DNA of 64,000 bases from Tsuneonella sediminis (GCF_051912845.1 NZ_JBNCBU010000001.1:806001-870000), one strand, 5' to 3'; counted from the stretch's first letter, positions 8,239 to 17,144 are shown. Translations and numbers: made by a program. The notes: generated by a model not told the origin, from the letters alone.

Positions 8239-8751
8239 ATGAACCTTGCCAAGATGGCCGTCTCGGCCGCTCTCGCCACCGCCCTTCTTCCCGCCGCCGC
8301 GCTTGCGCAGGTTGCCGCGGGTGCCACGGTCTATGGCCCTCAAGGCGGCGAAGTCGGCACGATTGTCAGCATCGAGGGCGGCACCGTCATGCTCGATACC
8401 GGAACCTACAAGGCGCCGCTGCCCGAAAACGCGTTCGGCAAGAGCGACAAGGGTCCGACGATCACCGTCACCAAGGCCCAGATCGACGCCATGATGGCCG
8501 AACAGGTCGCCGCGGCCAACGCCAAGCGCGATGCGGCGCTGGTTGCAGGCGCCGCGGTCGTGACCGCCAAGGGCGCTCCGGCCGGCACGATCAAGTCGAT
8601 CGAAGGCGATGCGATCGTGCTCGAAAGCCCCTCCGGCGCGGTCGCGCTGAAGCGTGAGCACTTCGCCGTCGATGCACAGGGCGCGCTCATGGCACTGTTC
8701 ACCGCAGACCAGATTGCAGCTGCCGCAAGTGCTGGTACTACATCAGAGTAA
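8239..8751 (+). CDS. Secreted protein with two copies of a small beta module
   Basis: A 170-residue exported protein of unknown function. A Sec signal peptide occupies residues 1-23 (MNLAKMAVSAAL..., cut after an ALA-type site). The mature part holds two related units, about residues 26-84 and 101-161. Both contain a GTI-x-SIEG core (GTIVSIEGGTVMLDT and GTIKSIEGDAIVLES) preceded by a short A-G-A-x-V strand, and both end in a helix with A/D-Q-I-x-A. The shape suggests a small barrel of the PRC/KOW kind, but I cannot assign a family. A CGGAGA ribosome site sits 11 bases before the ATG. A strong terminator follows, so it is probably monocistronic. Confidence 0.75.
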   Translation: MNLAKMAVSAALATALLPAAALAQVAAGATVYGPQGGEVGTIVSIEGGTVMLDTGTYKAPLPENAFGKSDKGPTITVTKAQIDAMMAEQVAAANAKRDAALVAGAAVVTAKGAPAGTIKSIEGDAIVLESPSGAVALKREHFAVDAQGALMALFTADQIAAAASAGTTSE

Positions 8752-8800
8752 TCTAATATTCCGGAGAGCTTTCCGACGGGAGAGCCCTTCGGGTCGCTGG

Positions 8801-8842
8801 ACGGGCCGGAGGCGCAAACCGCGCCCCGGTCCGTTCTTATTT
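8801..8842 (+). terminator. Intrinsic terminator after the secreted duplicated-domain protein
   Basis: A long hairpin starts with ACGGGCCGG, has one bulged A, then GGCGC, an AAACC loop, and returns through GCGCC-CCGGTCCGT, giving 14 pairs including one G-T. It is followed by TTCTTATTT. The U-rich tail is on the + strand side, so it ends transcripts of the gene at 8239-8751 just before the convergent parC stop. Confidence 0.75.
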
Positions 8843-11130
8843 CAAAAGCGGTTGCCCTTGGGAAATCCGGTCGGCGGCAGGCGTCCGGCTGCGCCGCGGG
8901 CGACCTTCCACTGCCAGATGTCGGTTTCGGTTCGAGTGCGGCCGCTTTCTCCGCCCATCGTCCAGCTCAGCCCGTCCTCGAGCCTGAACGTCGTCGCGTC
9001 ACTCAATCCCCCGTCGCGATAGCGCTGGAGGGTGACCCCCTGACCGCGACCGAGGATGGGCAGTTCTTCGAGGTGGAAGACCACGAGCTTGCGGTTGTCG
9101 CCGACGACCGCGACGTGGTCGTGCTCGGGCGCGATCTCGCGCACCGCGGCGACCTTCTGGCCGGGCTTGAGATTGACGACCTGGCGGCCCTTGCGGGTCT
9201 CTGCGAGCAACTCGTCGGTGACTGCTGCAAACCCTTTCCCGCTCGTCGAAGCGAGCAGGAGCTGCCCCTTCGGCTTGTGGATCAGCGCTGCTACGACGGT
9301 CGCTTCCGGGTCGATATCGATCATCGTGCGCACTGGCTCGCCGAAGCCGCGGGCGCCGGGCAGCTTGTCCGCGCCCAGCGTGAAGAAGCGTCCGTCATCG
9401 GCGGCGAGCAGCAGCTTGTCGGTGGTTTGCGCGTGCAGCGCGAACGCAGGGCCGTCGCCTTCCTTGAACTTCCAGTCCTGGTCGAGCGGTACATGACCCT
9501 TCGCCGCGCGGATCCAGCCGCGCTGCGAAAGGATTACCGTCACCGGTTCTTTCTCGATCATCGCGTCGGGATTGAATTCGACCGTCGGAGCGGCCTCGGC
9601 AATCGTTGTACGTCGGGCGCCCAGCTTCGTGTCGGGGCCGTATTCCTTTCGCAGGGCCTCGAGGTCGCGGCGCAGGCGTGTCCTCTGGCGTGCAGGCGAG
9701 CCTAGGAGCTTTTCCAGGTCCTCCTGCTCCTTGATGAGTTCGTCGCGCTCTTGCCGCAGTTCCATTTCCTCGAGCTTGCGCAAGGACCGCAGCCGCATGT
9801 TGAGGATCGCCTCGACCTGCCGGTCGGTCAGCGAGAACTCGGCCATCATCACCGGCTTTGGCTCGTCCTCGGTGCGGATGATCTCGATCACCCGGTCGAG
9901 GTTGAGGTAGGCGACGATGTACCCTTCGACGAGTTCGAGCCGCTTCGCGATCTGGTCGAGCCGGTGGCGGCTGCGCCGCTGGAGGATGTCGATCTGGCTG
10001 GCGATCCAGTGGAGCAGGACCTCCTTGAGCCCCATGACCATCGGCGTGCGGCCGGAATCGAGCACGTTCAGGTTGAGGCCGAACCGCGTCTCGAGGTCGG
10101 TCAGCTTGTAGAGGCTTTCCTTGAGCAGTTCGGGGTCCACGTTGCGGCTGCGCGGCACGAAGACGATGCGCACCTGCTCGTCGCTTTCATCGCGAACGTC
10201 CTCGAGAATGGGCAGCTTCCGATCGGCGATCAGCTGGGCAACCTGCTCGATCAGCTTGCCCTTCTGCACCTGGTAGGGGATTTCGCTGACGACGAGCTGC
10301 CACTGCCCCCCGCCGAGCCGCTCGATCCCGCTCTCGCGGTCCTCTGCCTTGTCGGCTTCGGCGGCATGGAAACGCGCGCGCATCCGAAAGGACCCGCGCC
10401 CGGTTTCGTACGCTGCGGCGATCGTCTCGGGGCTGTCGACGACAAGGCCGCCGGTGGCGAAGTCGGGACCCCGGAACAGCTCCATCAGCCGGGCCTGCTC
10501 GGCATGCGGGTTGTCGATCAGTTCGAGCGTGGCGTCGATCACCTCGGCGACGTTGTGGCTCGGGATGTTGGTCGCCATGCCGACAGCGATCCCGCTCGAT
10601 CCGTTGGCCAGCAGGTTGGGGAACAGGCCGGGAAATATCTCGGGCTCCTGCTCCTCGCCGTTGTAGGTCGGGGCGAAGTCGACCGTTCCTTCGTCGAGAC
10701 CCTGCATCAGCAGCATCGCGGTGCGCGTGAGCCGCGCCTCGGTATAGCGGTAGGCCGCGGCGTTATCGCCGTCGATGTTGCCGAAGTTGCCCTGTCCCTC
10801 GACCAGCGGATAGCGCAGGGCAAAATCCTGCGCGAGCCGGACCATCGCGTCGTAGACGCTGGCATCTCCGTGCGGATGGTACTTGCCGATGACGTCGCCG
10901 ACCACGCGCGCGCTCTTCTTGAAGGCGTCGGTGGGGTTGAGTTTCAGTTGCCGCATCGCCCACAGCAACCGGCGGTGGACCGGCTTCAGCCCGTCGCGCA
11001 GATCGGGCAGCGAACGCGCGGTGATCGTGGACAGCGCATAGACCAGGTACCGTTCGGACAGCGCGCTGTCGAACGGCGCGTCGACGATCGCGTCGAACGG
11101 GTCTTTCTCGGCTTCGATGAGGTCTGCCAT
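8842..11130 (-). CDS. parC: DNA topoisomerase IV subunit A
   Basis: Catalytic breakage-reunion subunit of topoisomerase IV, which unlinks daughter chromosomes together with ParE (not in this window). The 762-residue protein begins with the FDSALSERYLVYALSTI winged-helix entry and has the KYHPHGD loop near residues 84-89. The DNA-linking tyrosine is Y129 in AAYRYTEARL, and long coiled-coil and C-terminal beta regions follow. The length and single C-terminal domain fit alphaproteobacterial ParC rather than GyrA, which usually has a longer tail with a GyrA box. At the quinolone-contact position (Ser83 of E. coli GyrA) it has alanine (A90), followed by Ser91 and Asp94. It is divergent from the PfpI gene. 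Confidence 0.93.
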   Translation of the reverse strand: MADLIEAEKDPFDAIVDAPFDSALSERYLVYALSTITARSLPDLRDGLKPVHRRLLWAMRQLKLNPTDAFKKSARVVGDVIGKYHPHGDASVYDAMVRLAQDFALRYPLVEGQGNFGNIDGDNAAAYRYTEARLTRTAMLLMQGLDEGTVDFAPTYNGEEQEPEIFPGLFPNLLANGSSGIAVGMATNIPSHNVAEVIDATLELIDNPHAEQARLMELFRGPDFATGGLVVDSPETIAAAYETGRGSFRMRARFHAAEADKAEDRESGIERLGGGQWQLVVSEIPYQVQKGKLIEQVAQLIADRKLPILEDVRDESDEQVRIVFVPRSRNVDPELLKESLYKLTDLETRFGLNLNVLDSGRTPMVMGLKEVLLHWIASQIDILQRRSRHRLDQIAKRLELVEGYIVAYLNLDRVIEIIRTEDEPKPVMMAEFSLTDRQVEAILNMRLRSLRKLEEMELRQERDELIKEQEDLEKLLGSPARQRTRLRRDLEALRKEYGPDTKLGARRTTIAEAAPTVEFNPDAMIEKEPVTVILSQRGWIRAAKGHVPLDQDWKFKEGDGPAFALHAQTTDKLLLAADDGRFFTLGADKLPGARGFGEPVRTMIDIDPEATVVAALIHKPKGQLLLASTSGKGFAAVTDELLAETRKGRQVVNLKPGQKVAAVREIAPEHDHVAVVGDNRKLVVFHLEELPILGRGQGVTLQRYRDGGLSDATTFRLEDGLSWTMGGESGRTRTETDIWQWKVARGAAGRLPPTGFPKGNRF

Positions 11131-11221
11131 GCCCCTCGCCCTAGCAGCGGCACAGGCAGGCGCTCAACGGCGGAACGTCTCGCTATCCCCACACGTATGG
11201 TGGGGGAAGGAGACTGCCACC

Positions 11222-11767
11222 ATGCCAAAACGCGTACTGATCGTAGCGACCAACGGTTTCGAGCAATCGGAACTCGATAAACCGAGGGCCAACCTCGAAG
11301 CCGCGGGCTTCGAAACCGTGGTCGCCAGCCTCGAGGACGGGGAAATCAAGGGTTGGGACAACAAGGACTGGGGAACGCCGGTCAAGGTCGACGTCACCGT
11401 CGAGGAGGTCAGCGCCGGTGACTATGATGCCCTCATGCTGCCGGGTGGCCAAATGAACCCCGACATCCTGCGCATGAACGAGACCGTGATCGATCTGGTC
11501 GAGGACTTTCACGACGCGGGCAAGCCGATCGCGGCGATCTGCCATGCGCCCTGGCTGCTGATCGAGGCCGACATCGTGGATGGTCGAACCGTGACCGGGT
11601 GGCCCTCAGTGCGGACCGACCTCGAGAACGCGGGCGCGAACGTCGTCGACCAGGAGGTCGCGATCGACGGGAACCTCATCACCAGCCGCAATCCCGACGA
11701 CATTCCGGCGTTCAGCGAGGCGCTGATCGCCGCACTCGAGGACGAGCAGGTCCCCGAAGACGCCTGA
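11222..11767 (+). CDS. PfpI/DJ-1 family protein (YhbO-like)
   Basis: A 181-residue class I glutamine-amidotransferase-like protein of the DJ-1/PfpI superfamily. The nucleophile elbow is AICHAPW with Cys near residue 105, after the LMLPGGQMNPD strand-turn; the acidic partner is expected in the first FEQSEL segment. Relatives such as YhbO and PfpI have been reported as proteases, chaperones or deglycases, and the real activity is debated. A GGAAGGAG stretch upstream of the ATG at 11222 serves as ribosome site. The gene ends in a clear intrinsic terminator, so it is a single-gene unit. Confidence 0.9.
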   Translation: MPKRVLIVATNGFEQSELDKPRANLEAAGFETVVASLEDGEIKGWDNKDWGTPVKVDVTVEEVSAGDYDALMLPGGQMNPDILRMNETVIDLVEDFHDAGKPIAAICHAPWLLIEADIVDGRTVTGWPSVRTDLENAGANVVDQEVAIDGNLITSRNPDDIPAFSEALIAALEDEQVPEDA

Positions 11768-11794
11768 CGTTCCCGGCGCGATTGGGCGAAGGAA

Positions 11795-11826
11795 GGCCCC
11801 GCCCGGTCAGGGGCGGGGTCTTTTTC
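11795..11826 (+). terminator. Rho-independent terminator after the PfpI gene
   Basis: A ten-pair stem (GGCCCCGCCC with GGGCGGGGTC, one G-T pair) closes a six-base loop GGTCAG and runs straight into TTTTT on the + strand. This is a textbook intrinsic terminator between the convergent PfpI and DUF885 genes. Confidence 0.88.
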
Positions 11827-11837
11827 CGTCTAGCGCC

Positions 11838-13688
11838 TCAATCCTTCTTCTTTTCCGCCGCGATCCAGTCGCGAACGCGGCGCTCCAGCAGCACGAGCGG
11901 GAGCGATCCCCCGCCGAGCACCGCGTCGTGGAAGCCGCGGATATCGAACTTGTCTCCCAGCGCCCGCTCGCCTTCGGCGCGCAGGTCGAGGATCCTGTTC
12001 ATGCCGATCTTGTAGCTTGTCGCCTGACCGGGCCAGACGATGTACCGACGCACCTCGTTGCGGATCGTCTCGAGGTTCTGGGGCGAATTTGCCGTGAAAT
12101 ACGCAATCGCCTGGTCCTCGGTCCAGCCCTTGGAATGAACCCCGGTATCGACGACCAGCCGGATTGCCCGCCAGAGTTCCGAACTCAGGCGGCCGAAATC
12201 CGAGTAGGGATCGGTGTAGGTGCCGGGAATCTCCTTGGCGAGGCGCTCGGAATACAGGCCCCACCCTTCCGAGAAGGCGCCGTAGCCGGCCTGCGTCTGG
12301 AAGGTCGGAACCCCCTCCAGTTCCTGGGCGATCGATATCTGCATGTGATGGCCGGGCAGCCCCTCGTGGTAGGCGATCACCTCGAGCATGTTCTTCGGCA
12401 TCGCGCTCATGTCCGAAAGGTGGGCGTAGTAGACGCCCGGCCGCGAACCGTCGGGCGTTGCCGAGCGGTAGTGCTGCGCGCCCCCTGCCTGTTCGCGAAA
12501 AGGCTCGACCCGCCTGACCTCCAGCGGGGCCTTGGGAAGAAGCCCGGAGAACTGCGGAAGCTTGCTCTCGATGTTGTCGATCGCTGCCTTGGCCGCGTCG
12601 ATGTACATCTGCGCGCCCTCGTCGCCCTGCGGGTAGTAGTTCGCAGGATCAGTCTTCACATACTGAAAGAAGGCATTGAGGTCGCCCTCGAAGCCGACCT
12701 TGTCCTTGATCGCTTCCATCTCGGCGTGGATGCGCTTCACGTCGTCAAGCCCGATCCGGTGCACCTCGTCGGGCGTCAGGTCGGTGGTGGTCGACGCCGC
12801 GAGGCGGTGTGCGTAGTAGGCTTCGCCATTGGGCAGCGCGCCCACTCCGGTTGCCACCGTGGGAGCGTTCGGCCGGTCTGCGGTCAGGAACGCGACCAGT
12901 TGTTCGTACCCGTCCTTGTAGCCCCCCTCCAGCGCAGCCTCGAGCTGCCCGCGCATCGTGTCTGCCTGCCCGGCGTTGATGGCGCCCTTCTCGACAAGGC
13001 GGGCGATCTTGGCCTTGCCGTCCTGCCACAGCGCGTTGTCCGCTCCCCCGTCGAACGGCGCGCCGGACTTGAGCTTCGTCGCCTCGGCGATGACGGTGTC
13101 GTAGGCGAAATAGGGCGGGCGCACGCCATTGGCCGCCCGCGACCGTGCGATGTCGACCAGCTGCCCGATCGCCCGGCCGACCGCGCTGACGCGCGAAATA
13201 TAGTCGTTCATGTCCTGCGCGGTGTCGACCCGGTGCTGCGAGATCAGCAAGGTCGGCAAATAGGCATGGATGCCCTGCATCTGGGTGAAGACGTACCCGC
13301 TGTCGCGCCACTTCGCGCTGCGCGCCGCCTGTTCGTATTCGTATTTCCACAGATCGTAGGAAAGCCGGTCGGCGGCGTTAAGCGAGGCGTAGTCGAAGGT
13401 CCGCTCCATCTCCTCGACCGAGGCCTTCTGCCACGCCAGCTGGCGATCCTGCGCGGCGAGCGAGAAATCGTCGATTTCGCCATAGCGCTCCTTGCGGCCC
13501 AGGCTCGTCAGGGTCAGCGGGCTGTCGAGGACCTGCTCCTCGTACTTCGCCTCGAACCAGGCGCGCAGCGCGGCGTTGTTCGACGCGGTCGCGGTATGCG
13601 CCGCGTGGTCTTCGGCTTGCAGCGGTGCCGCCGGCGCGACGATTGCGAGCGGAGCGGCGGCGATCAGGAAAGCAAAGGCGTAGCGCAT
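11838..13688 (-). CDS. Exported DUF885 protein (putative metallopeptidase)
   Basis: A 616-residue DUF885 protein with a Sec signal peptide at residues 1-25 (MRYAFAFLIAAAPLAIVAPA, then an AEDHAAH mature start). The family hallmark YHEGLPGHHMQI, near residue 390, is a zinc-binding HExxGHH variant, followed by FSEGWGLYSERL. Late YIVWPGQATSYKIG and RDWIAAEKKKD segments complete the usual pattern. The family is thought to be metallo-carboxypeptidase-like, but substrates are mostly unknown. I start at the ATG at 13688, where the signal peptide begins, although the frame is open further upstream. A second, lipid-anchored DUF885 protein lies at 18622-20454. Confidence 0.88.
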   Translation of the reverse strand: MRYAFAFLIAAAPLAIVAPAAPLQAEDHAAHTATASNNAALRAWFEAKYEEQVLDSPLTLTSLGRKERYGEIDDFSLAAQDRQLAWQKASVEEMERTFDYASLNAADRLSYDLWKYEYEQAARSAKWRDSGYVFTQMQGIHAYLPTLLISQHRVDTAQDMNDYISRVSAVGRAIGQLVDIARSRAANGVRPPYFAYDTVIAEATKLKSGAPFDGGADNALWQDGKAKIARLVEKGAINAGQADTMRGQLEAALEGGYKDGYEQLVAFLTADRPNAPTVATGVGALPNGEAYYAHRLAASTTTDLTPDEVHRIGLDDVKRIHAEMEAIKDKVGFEGDLNAFFQYVKTDPANYYPQGDEGAQMYIDAAKAAIDNIESKLPQFSGLLPKAPLEVRRVEPFREQAGGAQHYRSATPDGSRPGVYYAHLSDMSAMPKNMLEVIAYHEGLPGHHMQISIAQELEGVPTFQTQAGYGAFSEGWGLYSERLAKEIPGTYTDPYSDFGRLSSELWRAIRLVVDTGVHSKGWTEDQAIAYFTANSPQNLETIRNEVRRYIVWPGQATSYKIGMNRILDLRAEGERALGDKFDIRGFHDAVLGGGSLPLVLLERRVRDWIAAEKKKD

Positions 13689-13774
13689 GTGGACAGTCCC
13701 CGTAAGCAGCTGGATGCCGGCCACTCCTAGCCGTTTGTGCGCGAGTACGAAGATTCTTTTCCGCAAACGCCCGT

Positions 13775-14107
13775 TCAGATCCGGCGAGCGTCGTGGCTGT
13801 CGGGCGGCACCCGCACGGCCAGCCCGTCGAGATCGGCGGTCAGGTCGATCTGGCACGAGAGGCGGCTCGTCCGACAGGCGTTCGCGGCAAGATCGAGCAT
13901 GTCCTCTTCCGCTTCGCTGGCGGCGGGCAGGCGGTCGAACCAGGCCGGGTCGACTATCACGTGGCAGGTGGAACACGCCATTTGGCCCTCGCAGGTCCCT
14001 TCCAGCGGGAGGCCTTTCGCCTGGCCGAGGCGCAGCAGGTTGTCACCGGGCGCGCCCTCGGCCGTGACGCGGGAACTGTCAGGCGCGGTGAATTCGATCC
14101 GGATCAT
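13775..14107 (-). CDS. [2Fe-2S] ferredoxin, adrenodoxin type
   Basis: A 110-residue electron carrier. Cluster ligands are C39, C45 and C48 in GTCEGQMACSTCHV, and C85 in RLSCQI, the CX5CX2CX36C spacing of the ISC/adrenodoxin group rather than the plant type. The start ATG at 14107 overlaps the stop of the upstream cysteine desulfurase by four bases (ATGA). It therefore probably supplies electrons for cluster assembly or for a monooxygenase linked to that operon. It is the last gene of the minus strand operon that starts at 16292. Confidence 0.92.
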   Translation of the reverse strand: MIRIEFTAPDSSRVTAEGAPGDNLLRLGQAKGLPLEGTCEGQMACSTCHVIVDPAWFDRLPAASEAEEDMLDLAANACRTSRLSCQIDLTADLDGLAVRVPPDSHDARRI

Positions 14108-15186
14108 TGCCGGTCGGCCGCTGCATTGATGCTTGCAGCCCCCTCCTCGATCTCCTCGAGCGTCGTGTACCGGCCGAAGCCCAGGCGGATCGAACTCTTC
14201 GCCGCGCGGTCGGACAGGCCGATCGCCTTGAGCACGTGGCTCGGCCGGCCCGAGCCGCTGGCGCAGGCCGAGCCGGCCGAGAACATCACCGACCGGCACT
14301 CGCTCATCAGGCGGTTGACGTCGAGGCCACCCGCTTCCGTGGACCGGCGAATGTTGAGGTTGCCGTGCCAGCGCGCCTCGGCGCTGCCGTTGAGTTCCCA
14401 ATGGGAGAAAAGCTCGCACGCACGGCTCCATAACGCCTCCACGTGCTCGGCATCGGCGACCATCCGATCCCTCGCCACCGCCGCGGCAGCGCCCATCCCG
14501 GCGATCAGCGCGGGCGAGAGCGTGCCGGAACGCAGGCCGTCCTCCTGCCCGCCGCCGGTCTGCACTTCGCTGAGGTCGACCCCATCGCGCACCCACAGCG
14601 CGCCGACGCCCTTGGGGCCATGGAACTTGTGCGCGCTGATCGCGATCATGTCGGCGCCGGTGACCTCGATCTTGCCATAGGCCTGCACCGCGTCGCACAA
14701 GTAGAGCGCGCCGGCTGCCTTAGCCTTGCGATGCCAGTCGACCGTCGGCTGGATCGTCCCGATCTCGTTGTTGACCTGCATCACGCAGACCAGGCGCGTG
14801 TCGGCTGGAAGGTCCTGGTCGACGCCGCACTGGCCCGACCTGGCGACATTCAGGTGATGTACCCGGCCCGCGTCCGCGGCCGTGTCGAGTACCGCCGCGT
14901 GCTCTGTCGCGGAGACGGAGACCGATCCGCCTTTCCCCGACCCGCGAACGGCGAGGTTGATCGCCTCGGTCCCGCCGGAGGTGAAAATCACGCGCCCTCC
15001 CGGCGGCAGTAGCGCTGCCACCTGCTCGCGCGCGAGGTCGATTGCGGCTTTCGCCATCCGGCCCATCCTGTGCGCGGAGTGGGGGTTGCCGAACCCCTCT
15101 CCGCCCGGCCCGTCGAGCCATCGCAGCATCGCCTCGCGCGCCTCGGGCGCGAGGGGGGTGGTGGCCTGATAGTCGAGGTATATCAT
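14104..15186 (-). CDS. Cysteine desulfurase (class V aminotransferase), first copy
   Basis: PLP enzyme predicted to mobilise sulfur from cysteine as a persulfide. The 360-residue chain opens with IYLDYQATTPLAPEA and has the ATEHAAV histidine and the SAHKFHGPKG Schiff-base lysine near residue 195. The persulfide cysteine sits in SAGSACASGS near residue 320, and RLGFGRYTTLEEIE closes the fold. This is the IscS/NifS (group I) pattern. Its start overlaps the end of the second desulfurase gene by four bases, and its stop overlaps the ferredoxin start, so all three genes are translationally coupled. Confidence 0.9.
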   Translation of the reverse strand: MIYLDYQATTPLAPEAREAMLRWLDGPGGEGFGNPHSAHRMGRMAKAAIDLAREQVAALLPPGGRVIFTSGGTEAINLAVRGSGKGGSVSVSATEHAAVLDTAADAGRVHHLNVARSGQCGVDQDLPADTRLVCVMQVNNEIGTIQPTVDWHRKAKAAGALYLCDAVQAYGKIEVTGADMIAISAHKFHGPKGVGALWVRDGVDLSEVQTGGGQEDGLRSGTLSPALIAGMGAAAAVARDRMVADAEHVEALWSRACELFSHWELNGSAEARWHGNLNIRRSTEAGGLDVNRLMSECRSVMFSAGSACASGSGRPSHVLKAIGLSDRAAKSSIRLGFGRYTTLEEIEEGAASINAAADRQ

Positions 15187-16292
15187 GCGGCGGTCCGGCC
15201 GTCCCTGGCCATGCCGAGCCAGGTCTCGCAGAAACGTTCGACCTCCTCCCGGGTGGTGGTCCAGCCGAAACTTACCCGGATCGTGCGGTCGGCGATCTCG
15301 GCGGGGACGCCCATCGCGGCGAGGACATGGCTGCGCTTCATCGTTCCGGACGAGCAGGCCGAGCCCTGACTGATCGCGATGCCCGCCATGTCGAACCGCA
15401 TGAGCTGGGCCTGCGCGGACAGGGCCGGCATCGCGAATGCGCGGATATAGGGCGTGGGATCGGACAGGAGATCGGAAATCCACTGGCCTCCCAGCGCACG
15501 CACCTCGGCCGCGAACGGCTCCAGCGGCTCGAGCACGCCCGGGTCGATGTAGGGATCGCCGCACGCCTCGAGCGCCGCGGCCATGCCAAGCACAGCGGGC
15601 AGGTTCTCCGTTCCCCGCCGGTACCCCCGCTCCTGTCCCCCGCCCGGGTGGAGCATCGCGAAATCCCTGACCAGCAACGCGCCGATCCCCACCGGTCCGC
15701 CGAACTTGTGCGCCGATACGATCGCCATGTCCGCCATCTTCGGCAGCGCAAACTTGCCGGCGCTCTGCGCGCAGTCGACGAGCAGCAACCCGCCGTTGTC
15801 ATGCACTACTTCCGCGGCGAAGCCGATATGCTGACGGTTGCCGGTCTCCGAGTTGACGTGCTGGACCGCGACGAGCGACCGGTTCTCGGGATCGTCGACG
15901 AGAAGCTCCGAGGGCGCGCTTTCTGCCGAAAGCGCCAAGAGGTCGGCCGCCCCGTCGGGCCGCACGGGCAGCGTCCATTCGGGCCGGTCGCCGCGCAGGA
16001 CCGCATCGTGCTCGACGGCCGAAGCAATATCATGCACCGTGTTCGCGGTCTCGATGGCCAGTTCCGCTGCCTCGCTCGCGCCGGAGGTGAAGATTACCTC
16101 GCCATCCCACCCGAGCGCGACTCTTATTCGCTCGCGCGCGTCCTCGAGCGCGGCGCGCGCCCGGCGTCCCTCGGCATGAGGGCTCGACGGATTCGCCCAC
16201 AGCGCGAAGCCCTGCTCCATTGCCGCGCGCGCCTCCGGGCGCAGCGGGGTGGTGGCGGCGTGATCGAGGTAGATGCGCTTGAGATCAGTCAC
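15183..16292 (-). CDS. Cysteine desulfurase / class V aminotransferase, second copy
   Basis: First gene of the desulfurase-desulfurase-ferredoxin operon, 369 residues. It shares the motif order of its neighbour: IYLDHAATTPLRPEA, VEHDAV with the PLP-stacking His, SAHKFGGPVG with the Schiff-base Lys, then SQGSACSSGT with the catalytic Cys, and RVSFGWTTTREEVE. The two proteins are clearly paralogous but far from identical, so the tandem is old. No ATG fits; the best start is the GTG at 16292, just before TDLKRIYLDH. Whether both copies feed Fe-S assembly, or one serves tRNA thiolation or another sulfur carrier, cannot be told from sequence. Confidence 0.88.
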   Translation of the reverse strand: MTDLKRIYLDHAATTPLRPEARAAMEQGFALWANPSSPHAEGRRARAALEDARERIRVALGWDGEVIFTSGASEAAELAIETANTVHDIASAVEHDAVLRGDRPEWTLPVRPDGAADLLALSAESAPSELLVDDPENRSLVAVQHVNSETGNRQHIGFAAEVVHDNGGLLLVDCAQSAGKFALPKMADMAIVSAHKFGGPVGIGALLVRDFAMLHPGGGQERGYRRGTENLPAVLGMAAALEACGDPYIDPGVLEPLEPFAAEVRALGGQWISDLLSDPTPYIRAFAMPALSAQAQLMRFDMAGIAISQGSACSSGTMKRSHVLAAMGVPAEIADRTIRVSFGWTTTREEVERFCETWLGMARDGRTAA

Positions 16293-16418
16293 GATTGCGA
16301 TTTTGCCATTGGCGCCTATATAGCCGCGCACCCGCGGGGCGCTATGGGGCCGGCGAAAGTATTCCTTTCGCAGGTTCCCTTCAGCGCCGCAGCGCAGCCA
16401 TCTATCCAAGGTCGTTTC

Positions 16419-17075
16419 ATGCCCTCAGTGATCTTTCCCGGCCCCGAAGGCCGCCTCGAAGGCCGCTTCAGCCCCGGGCCCCGCCCCCGTGCCCCGGTCG
16501 CGATGATCCTCCACCCGCACCCGCACGGCGGCGGGACGATGAACGATCGCATCGTCCAGCGGCTCTACAAGACCTTCGTCGACCGCGGGTTCGCCACCCT
16601 GCGGTTCAACTTCCGCGGCGTGGGCCGCAGCCAGGGCAGCTTCGACAACGGTGTCGGTGAACTGTCCGACGCGGCTTCCGCGCTCGACTGGGTCCAGACC
16701 GTCCATCCCGAGGCGCAGACCACGTGGGTCGCCGGCGTGAGCTTCGGCGCACTGATCGGCATGCAGCTGCTGATGCGACGCCCCGAGGTGCGCGGGTTCA
16801 TCTCGATCTCGGCCCCGGCGAGCATGTACGACTTCACGTTCCTTGCCCCCTGCCCGGCGAGCGGCATCTTCGTTCACGGCGCACAGGATACCGTCGTCCA
16901 GCCGAGTTCGGTCACCAAGCTGGTCGAGAAGCTGCGCACCCAGAAGCACATTACGATCCATCACGACGAGATCCCGCGGGCCAACCATTTCTTCGAGCAC
17001 GAGCTCGACGAGATGATGCTGTCGGTCGACAACTATCTCGATTTCCGGCTTTCGCCGGACTGTCCGATCCGCTGA
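16419..17075 (+). CDS. Alpha/beta hydrolase (COG2945-like)
   Basis: A 218-residue cytosolic alpha/beta hydrolase. The oxyanion-side motif HPHPHGGGTM is near residue 33, an FNFRGVGRSQG strand-turn follows, and the nucleophile elbow is GVSFGA near residue 110. The acid and base lie in VHGAQDTVVQP and in RANHFFEHELDE. The chain matches the short, lid-less proteins usually annotated as uncharacterised hydrolases that sit near Fe-S genes in alphaproteobacteria. It is divergent from the cysteine desulfurase operon, with a 126-base gap. The substrate is unknown. Confidence 0.85.
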   Translation: MPSVIFPGPEGRLEGRFSPGPRPRAPVAMILHPHPHGGGTMNDRIVQRLYKTFVDRGFATLRFNFRGVGRSQGSFDNGVGELSDAASALDWVQTVHPEAQTTWVAGVSFGALIGMQLLMRRPEVRGFISISAPASMYDFTFLAPCPASGIFVHGAQDTVVQPSSVTKLVEKLRTQKHITIHHDEIPRANHFFEHELDEMMLSVDNYLDFRLSPDCPIR

Positions 17076-17144
17076 CTATCGCGCACTGACGGTCCGCGAG
17101 GTGGTCGCCATACACCCGCGAACGAAAGCCCTTGCTTCAGATAT

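Noticed and set aside
9751..11280. A 509-codon open frame on the + strand opposite parC
   Set aside because: It lies wholly antisense to a clear topoisomerase gene, has no recognisable motif and reflects the GC-rich third-position pattern of the real gene.
11928..13730. A 600-codon + strand open frame opposite the DUF885 gene
   Set aside because: Antisense shadow; no signal, domain or ribosome site, and the opposite strand has a full family match.
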